From: Amphibalanus amphitrite
Lineage: Eukaryota > Arthropoda > Thecostraca > Balanomorpha > Balanidae
Reading direction: 5' to 3'
DNA: 64,000 nt
NCBI RefSeq assembly: GCF_019059575.1
Contig: NW_024881985.1
Location: forward strand, 124,001 to 188,000
In this document: in pieces, positions 49,406-63,100 of the stretch
Layout of the letters: each line of letters begins with the position of its first letter
Numbering within the stretch: the first letter of the stretch is position 1
Notes under the pieces: generated by a model
Told to the model about the DNA's origin: nothing
Databases searched by the model: none
What the model saw: only the letters and a program-made list of their open reading frames with translations
Position numbers and translations under genes: made by a program

Positions 49406-50741
49406 CTGGTTTTATCATAGACACGAACCAAAACCTTTACTTCTACTGCAACACAGATAAACACGATGACATCTTTCCCCAATATTTTCCCCCAATATCC
49501 TCTCTCAAGTCAAAATTATCGCTTATAAATGTTGAGCTAAGTTTCATTTTTTTTAAGAAACAATTTTTGGTCATTTGTCTGCAGCCATTTGAACTCTTTT
49601 TTTTCTTTTCTGCTTCTTTTCGACCCGATAAAACTCACCAAAACTGAACGTGTTAGATGAAAAACATCTAACATAAAATCCAAATAGCAGTTTAGAAAAG
49701 CTCATCAGGCATCATGAAAAGCATCATGCAACTATCGACTGAATAGTTGCATGCTATGAATACGTCCTAGGTTTTAATTATCATTGTTCAACATTTTAGC
49801 TGGAACTGACGCTGCCTCTGGCCTGCCCGTTTGTTTGAGATAATGATTCCCTTCAGTCGCATTCTTGCCGGTTCCACTTGAACAGGTTACCACCATACCG
49901 GAGTGAACACACCCGCAACCATCATCCCCTCCCCTCAGCCCCGGCGCAGTGGCGGGCGGCCCTGGGCGGCCCACTCCCGGCGCTACGCACGCCCCATGCG
50001 CCGTAATACCGCGTCACTCCCCCTCCCTCCTTCCCCCACAATGACCGGTGACCTCACTTCCCTCGGGATTTGGACTCGCCCTACCCCGACCGTAGCGCCA
50101 CGTGGTGGCTCTGGAGATCTTAAATAGACCCACTGTACCTACAAAAGGAGAGTCGGTGGCTTTGATCACCTCTGTTGCAATGATAAAACCTCTGAAGACA
50201 CGCCATTGATGACACAATGCTAGTTTACGGGAAAACTCAGCAAAATCCTGCAAAACTTTCGCTGGACATAAATTCAGGCCCGGCAAGTGTCAATGTTGTT
50301 CCAAAGTGCAGAATCATCGGACTAGGCACTGAACCATGCGACGTGTGCTGAAAGGACATTGCGCCAAATGGAAATACGCGTAATAAGGTGAAAAGAGGTG
50401 AAAAGGACAATAATGAAGCAGTTGAAGAAATTCCAGTTTCCAGACAATCGGTTATGTCTCCACCACTACCTCCGTTCGACGTCTCTCACCCATTCAGATC
50501 CCCTATAGGTTCCCACCACGTCAATCTCGTCGACTGCTCCCATCAGCGGGTCGCCACACATCGACATTTGAATCAGTGGAACGAATGGTTTCCGCAGGAA
50601 CGATTGGTCTCTGTCGCCGCAAGCGTCCACTGGGATAGTGCAGTCTGCAGGACACCTGGTCACCGCACTGGTCACCTGGGAATTGGGATTGTAGTGCAGT
50701 GAGGCGCGGAATGGTATGGCGCATGTGTGTACTTGCATGAT
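49406..50741. other. Gene-free stretch
   Basis: Nothing recognisable apart from the possible body of the neighbouring SINE-like unit up to about 49500. Confidence 0.4.
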
Positions 50742-50753
50742 TTGGCGCAGTAT

Positions 50754-50823
50754 TGTAACGAATCCATGACAGATGTAAAATGACGATAATAACTAAACTT
50801 GAGTTACTATCGTCATTTTACAA
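50754..50823. mobile_element. Hairpin insertion B with 12-bp flanking direct repeats
   Basis: TTGGCGCAGTAT is duplicated at 50742-50753 and 50824-50835. Between the copies lie about 21 bp ending TGACAGAT and then a hairpin with arms of about 20 bp (gtaaaatgacgata and its complement). The plan and the TGACAGAT-G-TAAAA junction match hairpin insertion A at 21129-21303. Confidence 0.7.
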
Positions 50824-50835
50824 TTGGCGCAGTAT

Positions 50836-53800
50836 GTTGCGGCGTGTGCTCACCGCGTACTGCACGTATGCGATCAGCATACAACAGGAAACTTACTGTG
50901 AGGAAGACCCATAGTAGTGGGCATTGTGCAGTACAGGTGCTCGCTGCTACGACACTGGTAAGCTCACTGCCTGCGCTTACCTGAAATGAAAAAGAAATTG
51001 GTTAACGGTTGCATCATTAAAACGGATATTAAAAAGGGTCATTACTTTTCATAAGTAAATTATTGAATTCGGCATTCAATTACAAACACGTAGATTGCAG
51101 AAGAAACACGGAATACGCTGGAAAATTGAGTTATACAATTTCCAAGTTCTGATTAAAGTATCGATACCACCGTTGAAACAGCGCGGTAGTGTCTATAGAC
51201 ATTTCTGTGGATCACACGGTTACAGCCGCTATCTTGCACATCAAATATCATAGTGGAAATCACTAAATAACCGAGTGTAACATATTTGTAACGTTTCTGG
51301 AAACTACATCGCTGATCAATTCGACAATCGCCCACTTGATATACAGGCTGTTACGGTACATGATATCGCATGCAAGCACTTTCGGAGCCTTAGAAGCTCC
51401 CGCACATCATTATCTGTGCATGTATGAACAGACGATATCGCTCATGCGACGCCGTGCATGTCTGGCTGAGGGGGATAGACTTTCGATGTTCCAAAGTACG
51501 CTGCGGATCACTTTGGTTGGAGCTTGGTTGGAGTTTGGGTAGGTATGTGATGATTGCGTTGGTTGCGTTGCATTAGCGATGGATGTCAGGTTGAACTGTC
51601 TTACACCGCACATAGGTGCATCAGCTATTCAAACACTGAATACTGCATGACAGGTTTATTTGAAGGAAGAATAACGTTGCAGTTGTGCATTTCTATGTCC
51701 AAAACGATGCGACGTTCAGTCAGATACTAGAAGTGTATGTTTATGGGATGAATGTACGAGCCTCGATATTTATTTACAAGCACTCCAACCGTTCGTCAAT
51801 CCATCGGTTAGGTAAAACTGACCGTTCAGCTTTAACGAAATATCCCACTTCATTTATTATTCCTCCTCCCGACCTTCCTGAGTGTTTCAATCACTAATAT
51901 CAATCACAGCTAAGGCCAGTCTCAAACGCCAATCGCGTGAACGATTACAGCGCTCGAGCTGGGAGGTCAAAGTCACAAGATTTATGAGCCTCCTGGCATT
52001 TCCTCCGCTTCATCTTCCCGAGTCAATCGCCTTGTAAGGTTAGATTCTGATAAGCCTAACTCGATTTCTGGAAGCGAAATGACGAATTATTTCAAGAACA
52101 AGTTCTATTCTGACTCTCCGGCATACTAAAGTGCTGCTTTATGTAAGCATGCAAGGCTTTCAAGGATGAGACAACCGGTAAATGATGGCAAATTGCTAGC
52201 CCCAATCTGAGTAGGTACGTACCTACTGCCAAATCCGATGCATCAGCAAGGAACGGCAGCTGCTCATCATCAGCTGATTGCCGGCATTTTCTGATCATCA
52301 GCTGAGCGCTGCTGACCGTTATTGGACAGTCCGACCCGGCGGGATGTTGCGGTCGAGGGTCAGCCAACATCACCGTGGCCATGCAGGCTGAGCACGTAGC
52401 CGCTGCGTCTGTCTGTACGTGCCATGAATTCTCTGCCAGGGGCTCACGGCGGGGCTCACGGCGGGGGAGCACGGGGCACTGCTGCGTGGAAGGATGGGCT
52501 GGCGGCGGGTTAAACGGCGGTGTGCCGGCTTCGTCAGCTCGCCGCGGAGTGAATGGGACCCGAGCGACAGTCATGGCACGAGTGTGAAACACTGAGAGGA
52601 ACAGAGTCGTTTTCTAGCTTACCTCTAATTGCTGCGACAATCTATCCAGCGTAATTCGTCATGAAAACTCGACAACCATTAATAATTTTCGGATACCATG
52701 ATAGTTAGAACAGCGAATCTTATGAAAAACGGTCCCGTGAAGAAAATCGTCTCCCTTGACCTTCTATCACTTCTAGCACAATAGCGTCATGGTGTGACCA
52801 TGACCCTGACGTCGCTCATACAGCAGTGGTCTTTCCGATACGATCTCGACGCATCCCTCCTCCATCTTTTGTGCTCCTTCATCTCCCTGGGGGTCCACCT
52901 TTTTCGCCATATTCGCTTCTCCATGGACTATCGCTCTTTTTTCCACCTGAAGACCTGCCCGCGCTCGTCATCTACGTTGAAGTTCAAGGCGACACGCCGC
53001 ATGGGTGATCAAACTATCAAAGGCACGTGCGGAATTTGGCCAGAGGCGATGACCTGTCAGCTGACACGGCGGTTGACCTGACGGCTAACCTGACGCGTGG
53101 ACAGGAGCTGACGGACAGGGACATGGTCATGGAACGTGGAAGTTGGCGTCTGAGCCTACACCGGACTGCCGAGAGTCCGGCAGTGGCAGTAATTAGCGCT
53201 CTAAGCGCGCTGTGACCTGGGTGCAGTCGGGGAGACTCTGCGCAGTGACGGATGCAGTGAACGATGGCATGATGACAGCTAGAGGGCGATGACCTAAGGC
53301 GCAAACTCGTGTGAGATCGCTGAGGACAATGATTTGTCTATTTTCCCGTGTGAATGCTATACCTGCTTCAGTGGTTTTTAAGGGTCTGAGGATTTTAGAC
53401 CCAGTACAAAAATGTTTAACAATGATCTGCGTATTGAATAGGATCATTGCTCAGCTGCAAATGTAATTCCTGATTTAGAGAGTGGGTTGGTGGAAACGAC
53501 CAAATTAACTGGACTTTGCAGTCAACTTTAATAGCCAAATATCAAAGAGTCCAAAACGATGATATCCGTCAGCGTGGTGGTAAAATGCCCTAAGCCGTCA
53601 GCTTTGCCAGAAATACCAATACTTTCTACAAAACAAGCTAACTTCGGCGGGAAGCACCTGGTTTCGGCTAATAACAGCCAGGTGATTGTTAAATGTGTTT
53701 CAAAGGATAAAAAGTATGACGCCAAACATAGGCTTGTGTTTGAGAGTAGTTAGTTGAAAGAAAACCGACCTTTTCTTTAACATCCCGTGTCGTTAAGTAT

Positions 53801-56800
53801 AATAATGATAAGTTACGTTATATAAAACCGACATAAAGAAACCAAACAGAAAGCCAGCAACGAGACATGCTTCCATTGCTGATACAATATCGTTTTCACG
53901 AACTCACGGTGACAATGAAGTGTGCTGCCGTGGTCCAGTTGTTAACGAGTGCACTTCGTGTAACACAGAGCTATTGTTTTCGAACTACCGGCAGGACACA
54001 CAAGGGAAATTAGTTATCAGTTGTACCGTCAAATGATTCAATGAAAACGAACGACGTAAAATAATGATTTTGTGTGGCACTGCCGCAATTTACATAAGAG
54101 TTAATCTAAATCTACCACCATAGACCTCTACAGAGGTCTACAGAGGTCTATGCTACCACAAAGACAATCCCAAATTCTGAATTTCTTTCCGTATTGGAGT
54201 TCAAACACCCGTAACCACAAAGGGCACGTGGCCGTTCTTTGCCCGTTCGCCAAATCACCGCAACCACAAGCAGACCCCTGTGACGTGGACCACCCGCTGA
54301 TAAACGCAACCCGTTACTCCAGGAGCCAGCCGCGGGCACTACCGTATCGGCTGGTATCGGCCCTGTCCGCCTGCTTCGTGTCGCCCCAGGTCACAGTGAA
54401 GGCTGCCAGCACGTGCTGGGTATCGCAGTATCGCTGTCTCGCAGGCCATCAGTCTCCAGACCCAATGGAGTTCTGCCAAGCGCGTGGCTGGCTGTATGCG
54501 TCTATGTATACCGGATCCAGATCGCACAGATTCCTCTTTTATCAATTGACAAAGGGTAGGACTGGTAATTGCAACGGTTAATGGACAGATTCAGTTATTG
54601 AAATTAAGCATTTCTCTATTATGGGGCTAGCGCTCATACCAGTCTATCAGTCACCATAAAAAGATCAGACGAAGTGCGCACCTTAAAACTTCCTCACCTG
54701 GGCCTATCTTTATTTTCGTCTCGATTCGCAATGGATACCCATTTGGAGGAATAACTCTCGGTAAGGCTCGTTTTTCGTTCTGTGGGGCAGCTTTGGAGCT
54801 ACCCAAGGCTCGATCCACCACAATTGGTCGGTCGGAAAGCTACAGCCGGACCAACCGAGCACTGAATCAAGCCGCCAGTGAGCAAATCTGGTCCTGCGCC
54901 TGGCAATAAATTGTTACCGCGGCCGCTCCTTTGAAGCACCCGTAAATTACCTCGACTGTTGTGCGTTTTACGTCTGAAACACGGCGTGTTTCGTGGTTGC
55001 GCAAGGTGTCTGTCTGTTGGCCAGTCTGGCCGCTCTGCAGATACCTGAGTCAAAATAATCTGTTAACGATGTACTGAGAGATACTGCGCTACTGTCTAAA
55101 ATGAGAGTGCCGGTTTGCTGAAAGCGGATCCCGCTTCAGTCCATTATCGTGAGCGGGGTACTCGGGAAAAGTGCCGGCGATCGCTTATCTGCAACATATT
55201 TATGTCTGAGAAAGTATTCTGCAAACGGGTGTTTTGCAGCGCCGTTCCTGGCGGCGATAGCAGGCACCGAACCATCAGATGGACCGCCTCTGAGGGCGAC
55301 GTGATTGAGCATCAGTTCGGAAAAGCTGCCGCAAAACTGACACCGTCTCAGATTTCCAATATTTCACAGGAATGTCGCAGAGGGGTCAGTGTCTGGGAGC
55401 CAGATACGCTTGCTGACCCAGTCACTGGTCATTAATGTTGGCGAAAAATTACAGATGACGTGAGTTGATAAGAGGTTAGTTTTCTGTAACGCAGAATGTT
55501 ACAATACATGTGGTCTTTGTGTGCACACACGTTTAAAAAATGATACTGTGCGATCAGATAACTAACTGAAAACATCTTGTGCGCTTCTGTCTTTCACAAA
55601 CCTGCAAACCATTAGCGCGAGCTATGTAATGCAATTACAGGGCCTGGGCAATCGCACACTACCACACACACACACAGTCACACATGTGAATACTGTTCAG
55701 CCATGCAACGAATTCCAATCCCTTTCTTCACCAAAGCAGATCACATCGACCTACCACGCGGCCCCTCCCCTGCTCACTCCCTAACCGTCATCGGGATCAT
55801 TTATTCCGCCTCTGTCACGGGAGGTCGGAGTGGGGTCGGCCCGTGGGTGGGGAGGGGGGGGGGGGGGTGATCAGTTAGCGGCACCGGCCAGCCGTCCTAC
55901 AGCGCTGGGAGTCTGAGTTACCAGTCTCTGCCCGCCCGCGAGTCATCAACATGCGCACGAGCGCCAGCATCCGCGGGTGGCGAGGGGTCGCGGTGGGGCG
56001 GCCCGGGTAGCACTTTCTCGCTGCCTTCATCAGAGCTCATGCATAGCGTTAACATGCCAGATGGTTGGTGCATCGGGGCATGCGCCTTCTTCACTCTTCG
56101 AGCCGTCGGTTCTGCATTACACTAATGCTCGAATCAAACGGTATGAATTGTATGTAAATACCCATCATCCAACAAAATATTGTCTAGCATGCATTGTTTG
56201 TTACTTTCATTTTAGCTATTAGTTATAGGCGGCAGGACACTATATACTGTGCAGCTGAAATTTTAGACTTATTAATAGATGGACGAAACTAGCGATGGCG
56301 CTCGCACGTGCCCACGCGCACGGCGCACAGGACCAGCCACGTTCGGTATAACGCGTCCCCGTTTTGTTTTCCGGTCCCGTTCGAATGCCTCGACAGGAAG
56401 GCGGAGTTCGACGCCAATCAGATAGCGTAATCAAGCGTCGATAGTCGGTGTGCCAGCTGGGAAAACTCGGGGCCGTGCTCAAACACAGCTGGGCGGCGAC
56501 CGCAGACCGCACGCCGCCGCTCGTCGACAGAGCGTCGCTTTTCGTCGACGGCGTGCCGCTATTCGTCGACGGCGCGCCGCTGTTCGTCGACAGGACAGTT
56601 TGCGCGTCTCATTGACTCACGGGTGGTTGCGAGGTTTAACGATCCGTGAATGGTGGGTATCCGTGAGTAGGTGGTCACAAAAGCGGTGATGGGTCCCTGA
56701 GCCGTGATTGATGACGCGTCATGTCGGTTCGTGTCACGGAACATTACACATGACGGCAAGGAAATAGAATATTACGAGGTGGTACAGAGTCATCAGTCAT

Positions 56801-57165
56801 TCATTAACGAACTTTTGTTCCCTTAACCTTATTTTCGTTGTTTCGTCTTTAGTTGTAAGGCTGGAACAAAAGCCGGTATGTAGGCCTCGCATATGGAAGA
56901 GGCGGACGATATCAGCAAATCATACTCATTGATGATACATGTTAAACCTTTACACCCCTATTATGCTTACTAATATACCATAGCCGGTATGACAACATGG
57001 CGCGTTTTGTAAATGAGAGCAGACTGGGAAGGCGAGAGCAGACTGGGAAATATTGCCGAAATATGGCTTAAGTAACTAAGTTGACCTTCGTATGAAATTC
57101 ATCAAGTCATGCTGTCTTCCCTTATATCTATGCCAGCGGTCCTCGATCATGTGACAGCGAAATCA
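50836..57165. other. Long stretch without recognised genes
   Basis: No exon can be supported. It contains the palindromic tagacctctacagaggtcta near 54120, a short (CA)n tract near 55660, a G14 run near 55853 and the 21-bp GTCGAC repeat at 56519-56592. Confidence 0.4.
56519..56592. repeat. 21-bp tandem repeat with GTCGAC
   Basis: GTCGAC recurs at 56523, 56544, 56565 and 56586, an exact 21-bp period in four copies of a ttcgtcgacggcgtgccgct-type unit. Confidence 0.88.
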
Positions 57166-57169
57166 TTAA

Positions 57170-58116
57170 CCCTAGAACGCCTAGGGGGGGGGGGGGTTGT
57201 ATCAACCCCCCCCTGAGGTTTTTTCGAAGTGCACGCTAAACGGCTTGTCGTAGCGGGCTGAAATTTTCAATACCCTATGGGGCAACCTTTGCGCATCTTT
57301 TGCCGAAAAAAAATTGATCGGGTCATGTCAGGTCACGGAGTTATGACGTCATAAGAGGTACAGCCTCCGGCCGGATTTTCACAAACTGAGTGCCAACGCC
57401 CGAGGTTTCCTGCCGGTGGTACGGACATCGGTTGATGGATCGTGATGAAACTTCCCATGCATGTTGGGGCAAGTATTGGCTATCATATGGTATAAGAAAT
57501 TTGACCGGGTCAGGTCAGGTCACGGAGCTATGACGTCACAAGAGGAACAGCGTCCGGTACTATTTTTGAAAAGCGCCCTGAACCACTATTTTGCTAATTC
57601 TTGTCACCTCAATGGGAATATGCAGCAATATTAGCTTCTATAGGGAGCAAATGGACCTCCCAAATCCAAAAATACAATCAGATTTCAAAAATTTAAATTT
57701 TGATTTTTCGAATTTCTGCCGCCGACTGTGACCTTGCCGACTTCCGGCGCTCCCAACGCGCCATTTTTAGAGCTAGGGAAACGAAATACATACCAAACGA
57801 TAGAGAATTGATCAAGGAACACGATAGTGAAGGTTTCAAGTCGATATCTCCCACCGTTTTGCCGCAATCGCCGCCGAAAGTTGAAAAAAGTCTATTTTTT
57901 CCGAAAATTTGACCTTTGACCGGTCAAAAGTAGGTCAAATGTTGACCTAGGACCAAAAAATATACCACCAATCGCGAGATCTCGTTGAGAGCAATCCGTT
58001 GGTTTTTTTCCGCTAAGCTCTACGACCTTCCGTTTCGAAACGCCAGGGGGGGGGGTCGTAACAACCCCCCCCCCCTGGTCGTTCGTGTTATGAGAAATGG
58101 CCTGGTCGTGCGAGGG
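57170..58116. mobile_element. piggyBac-like MITE (copy A)
   Basis: The 947-bp element is flanked by TTAA on both sides (57166-57169 and 58117-58120). Its ends read inward as CCCTAGAACGCCTAGGGG and CCCTCGCACGACCAGGCC, similar to the CCCTAGAA ends of piggyBac. Just inside each end is a poly-G/poly-C hairpin (g12 ttgtatcaa c8 at about 57183, and g9 tcgtaacaa c10 near 58045). Internally, a block with ggtcacggag(t/c)tatgacgtca is present twice, about 190 bp apart. No transposase is encoded. Confidence 0.85.
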
Positions 58117-58120
58117 TTAA

Positions 58121-60156
58121 GAATGCAGAACATATTCATTTTACTTTCGACACCATCCCATCTCCTGTCAAGAAAATTCACTAAAGTTGGATGTTTGGCG
58201 TAAGTGAAAAATGCGGAATGGAATGGGCTCGATAAGGAAGGACAAATTCCATTCGGTCACCTTGGCCCTCAGAAGACAAGCGGTCGACCCAGTTTGTCGT
58301 TAAGAATGTTAATGAAATGAATGCCCGTTGTCAATCTCATGTCAAAACAGAACGACCAAAAGAGCTCTAGGTTCAAAATACTTGTTTCCTTGATAAGTGT
58401 TTATCTTTCCGATTTCTATAAAATGGAGTGCTTTGGAATGTGCTTTCAAAGTTATAAGTTAATTCTTAAACAAATATATCCAAGGAATATTGAAGTTTCA
58501 GTAAATTTTCCAGATTCCTTTTTAATCTTACATGCCAGGCAAAACATTTGCCATCCAAATGGGTGCAGGAGATTCACTGATGATCACCTCATACGATTCA
58601 TAAACAAATCCTCCATCTTCGCGTAACACTCCCCATTCCCGAGACAGAAACTCGCACGTCAGCCTGCACAGCGACAAAAAGTCACCAAAAATCTCCCATC
58701 CCCAGGGATAATCGCCTCTGCATAAACCAGAGCCTTTGACCGGATATTGAAGTCGATAAAAACGTTGTCACCATTCAGCGAGTACCGCGGCAGAGTTGGA
58801 GGAGAGAGCAGGGGAGGGAGAGCGGGTCACTGATGGGATTAGGGGGATTAGGGTGGTCATCCTCGCCGGATATTAACGTCCCGGGGGGGGGGGGCAAAAT
58901 ACAGATGCGTATATCCGCACTGTTCTAGGTGAAATCATCATGCGTGCATATGCGTGAGTGAGCAGATAAAGAGAAAAATGGAAGATTTACTCGTTTATCG
59001 AATATCAACGCATGATAAATGGATATCTTGCATGTTTATTATTGCTATAAAAAAAATCCTAGATAAATATCCTGGAATAAAAGGTATTCTTATAGCAGGC
59101 GTCGAATAAAATTGGTAGCAAGTGCGTCAAGGTAATGGCAAATCACAGCCACACAGTATAATGCCTACAGCTGCACTGTGCACAAACATCCCCACCACTG
59201 CCCTCACCTTGAGAATAATGAAATCCATTTGCTTTCCGGTGTATCTCTGGTGTGATGGTTGACTTTTCTGACCCTCCACCACTCTTTATCAGTCCCTCTT
59301 TCTCGTCCAAAATGTCAGCACACCTCTGCACGTCTGCCTTCTCGGGTCTCTGCACCGCTCCGGGGCCCTTCTGCGGTCTCACAGACCGCCACTGAGCCCC
59401 AGCCGGCACTGTTCCCTGCACACGCGCCTCGCACACCCACGGGAGCGGGCGTGACCGCACCCTCCCGGTCCTACCTCCACAATAACGCCGGAGCGGGCTC
59501 CGTGAGACGGCGGACCTTGCTGGTGGGGTAGTTCAGCCAGCCGCCGCCAGGGGCTCGTAAACGGGACGCGGGGAGACTACGGGACGAAATTGCGGACCGA
59601 TCAAATATACCTAATGTTGATTGTAGAATGTATAGTCAAGACAAGTGACAATTTAATACTTGAGGCATTTAATTGTTTTTATGTGGTTGTTTTTTACCAG
59701 ATTCGTTCCGATAAAAATAGTAAATATGTCTTCGTCTATAGACAAAGACATATATTGACAAAGATCGCAACCAAAACTCAAGTCGAAATTTAATGAGCAG
59801 CCATAATAATAGGCAATAATTATTTCATTTTTTTTTTTGCGTAACAGAACATCTGTTGGTAGGCATGAACGGGACCGAAGCAGTTACAGCGGAGCAAAAT
59901 TCATGAACTATGTGAGCTTCCCATTCCAAGCCCATCTTTGCCGAACTCCTTGAAATGGATCCACTACAAATCCGTGCCCCTCGCCCCGGATATTGGTCCT
60001 CTGAAGCTCTCATCCCGCCTCTTCGCCGGCTCAGCCGCTGCATTGATACAAAGGCACCGCCCCTCTTCCCCGACCGGTCTGTTTGAACGGGGGAGACTCA
60101 GGAATGGGGAGTAGCGAGAGGGATGTTGATCAAGACAGCCCATATTCAGCCTTTCG
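58121..60156. other. Gene-free stretch with one possible exon
   Basis: Apart from the doubtful exon at 59208-59460 and a G11 run near 58884, I see nothing here. Confidence 0.35.
59208..59460 (-). CDS. Possible exon of unknown gene
   Basis: On the minus strand a frame of about 80 codons ends at a good donor (CTCAAG then GTGAGG at 59202-59207). It encodes charged, coding-like sequence (ADVQRCADILDEKEGLIKSG, then TPEIHRKANGFHYSQ). No clear acceptor is assigned and no family is recognised. The phase-1 end does not fit the phase-0 PDZRN exons, so it is probably not the missing PDZ1 exon. It may be chance. Confidence 0.22.
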
Positions 60157-63100
60157 CCGGATTCAGCCCAGATTCGGGACAGCTCTGATCAAGCTGAACT
60201 CTCACACAATGTAGGCCATGACTGCCCAATCCACAGTTAAAGTCTTCGTGGCACTCCCAGCCGTTTGACCCTACAGAGGTCAGCAAGGTCACGTGGCCCA
60301 AATTTGCACAGCAGATTGTGGCCCACCCAGTAGAGGTAGAGCGCTAAAAATGGCACCAATCGACTCGCCAGCATCTAATCTTACTTTCCAACCACTCATT
60401 TGACCTCTCAAGGTCATGCGATGACCAAAGGTCATTTGTGGGCTATGTCGAAAATACACTTGCACAGCAGTTTTCGAGTAGATGGATTGACCGAATTCCA
60501 AATCAAAGCACATCAGCGGGTAGCCCATAGGCCGTAGTAACTTTCCTTAAAAACCGCTTTTCGATATGTGACCCCGTTTGACCTCGGCAGGTCAAAATGT
60601 GCAAATAAACGACACTCAATACGTCACAGCCCGGATTCAGCCCAGATTCGGGACACCTGCGATCAAGCTGAAACTCGCACACAATGTAGGCCATGACATG
60701 CTCAATCCACAGTCCAAGTCATTCGGTGGCACTCCCAGCCGTTTGACCTACAGAGGTCAGCAAAAGTCACGTGGCCCAAATTTGCACAGCAGATTGTGGC
60801 CCACCCAGTAGAGCTAGAGCGCTAAAAATGGCCCCAATCGACTCGACAGCATCTAATCTTACTTTCCCAACACTCATTTGACCTCTCAAGGTCATGCGAT
60901 GACCTAAGGTCATTTGTGGGCTATGTCGAAAATACAATTGCACAGCAGTTTTCGAGTAGATGGATTGACCGAATTCCAAATCAAAGCACATCATCGGGTA
61001 GCTCATAGGCCGTAGTAAATTTCCTTAAAAACCGCTTTTCGATATGTGACCCCGTTTGACCTCGGCAGGTCAAAATGTGCAAATAAACGACACTCAATAC
61101 GTCGCAGCCCGGAATCAGCCCAGATTCGGGACACCTCCGATCAAGCTGAACCTCGCACACAATGTAGGCCATGACATGCCCAATCCACAGTCCAAGTCAT
61201 TCGGTGGCACTCTCAGCCGTTTGACCTACAGAGGTCAGCAAAGGTCACGTGGCCCAAATTTGCACAGCAGATTGTGGCTTACCCAGTAGAGCTAGAGCGC
61301 TAAAAATGGCACCAATCGACTCGCCAGCATCTAATCTTACTTTCCCAACACTTATTTGACCTCTCAAGGTCATGCGATGACCTAAGGTCATTTGTGGGCT
61401 ATGTCGAAAATACACTTGCACAGCAGTTTTCGAGTAGATGGATTGACCGAATTCCAAACCAAAGCACATCATCGGGTAGCCCATAGGCCGTAGTAACTTT
61501 CCTTAAAAACCGCTTTTCGCTATGTGACCCCGTTTGACCTCGGCAGGTCAAAATGTGCAAATAAACGACACTCAATATGTCGCAGCCCGGATTCACTCCA
61601 GATTCGGGACACCTGCGATCAAGCTGAAACTCGAACACAATGTAGGCCATGACATGCCTAATCCACAGTCCAAGTCATTCGGTGGCACTCTCAGCCGTTT
61701 GACCTACAGAGGTCAGCAAAGGTCATGTGGCCCAAATTTGCACAGCAGATTGTGGCTTACCCAGTAGAGCTAGAGCGCTAAAAATGGCACCAATCGACTC
61801 GCCAGCATCTAATCTTACTTTCCTAACACTTATTTGACCTCTCAAGGTCATGCGATGACCTAAGGTCATTTGTAGGCTATGTCGAAAATACACTTGCACA
61901 GCAGTTTTCGAGTAGATGGATTGACCAAATTCCAAATCAAAGCACATCAGCGGGTAGCCCATAGGCCGTAGTAACTTTCCTTAAAAACCGCTTTTCGATA
62001 TGTGACCCCGTTTGACCTCGGCAGGTCAAAATGTGCAAATAAACGACACTCAATACGTCGCAGCCCGGATTCAGCCCAGATTCGGGACACCTCCGATTAA
62101 GCTGAAACTCGCACACAATGTAGGCCATGACATGCCCAATCCACAGTCCAAGTCATTCGGTGGCACTCCCAGCCGTTTGACCTACAGAGGTCAGAAAAGG
62201 TCACGTGGCCCAAATTTGCACAGCAGATTGTGGCCCACCCAGTAGAGCTAGAGCGCTAAAAATGGCCCCAATCGACTCGACAGCATCTAATCTTACTTTC
62301 CCAACACTCATTTGACCTCTCAAGGTCATGCGATGACCTAAGGTCATTTGTGGGCTATGTCGAAAATACAATTGCACAGCAGTTTTCGAGTAGATGGATT
62401 GACCGAATTCCAAATCAAAGCACATCATCGGGTAGCCCATAGGCCGTAGTAATTTTCCTTAAAAACCGCTTTTCGATATGTGACCCCGTTTGACCTCGGC
62501 AGGTCAAAATGTGCAAATAAACGACACTCAATACGTCGCAGCCCGGATTCAGCCCAGATTCGGGACACCTCCGATCAAGCTGAAACTCGCACACAATGTA
62601 GGCCATGACATGCCCAATCCACAGTCCAAGTCATTCGGTGGCACTCCCAGCCGTTTGACCTACAGAGGTCAGCAAAGGTCACGTGGCCCAAATTTGCACA
62701 GCAGATTGTGGCCCACCCAGTAGAGCTAGAGCGCTAAAAATGGCACCAATCGACTCGCCAGCATCTAATCTTACTTTCCCAACACTCATTTGACCTCTCA
62801 ACGTCATGCGATGACCTAAGGTCATTTGTGGGCTATGTCGAAAATACACTTGCACAGCAGTTTTCGAGTAGATGGATTGACCGAATTCCAAACGAAAGCA
62901 CATCATCGGGTAGCCCATAGGCCGTAGTAACTTTCCTTAAAAACCGCTTTTCGCTATGTGACCCCGTTTGACCTCGGCAGGTCAAAATGTGCAAATAAAC
63001 GACACTCAATACGTCGCAGCCCGGATTCAGCCCAGATTCGGGACACCTCCGATCAAGCTACAACTCGCACACAATGTAGGCCATGACATGCCCAATCCAC

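Noticed and set aside
54150-54581. 143-codon plus-strand frame
   Set aside because: No recognisable domain, no splice context and mixed composition; most likely chance.
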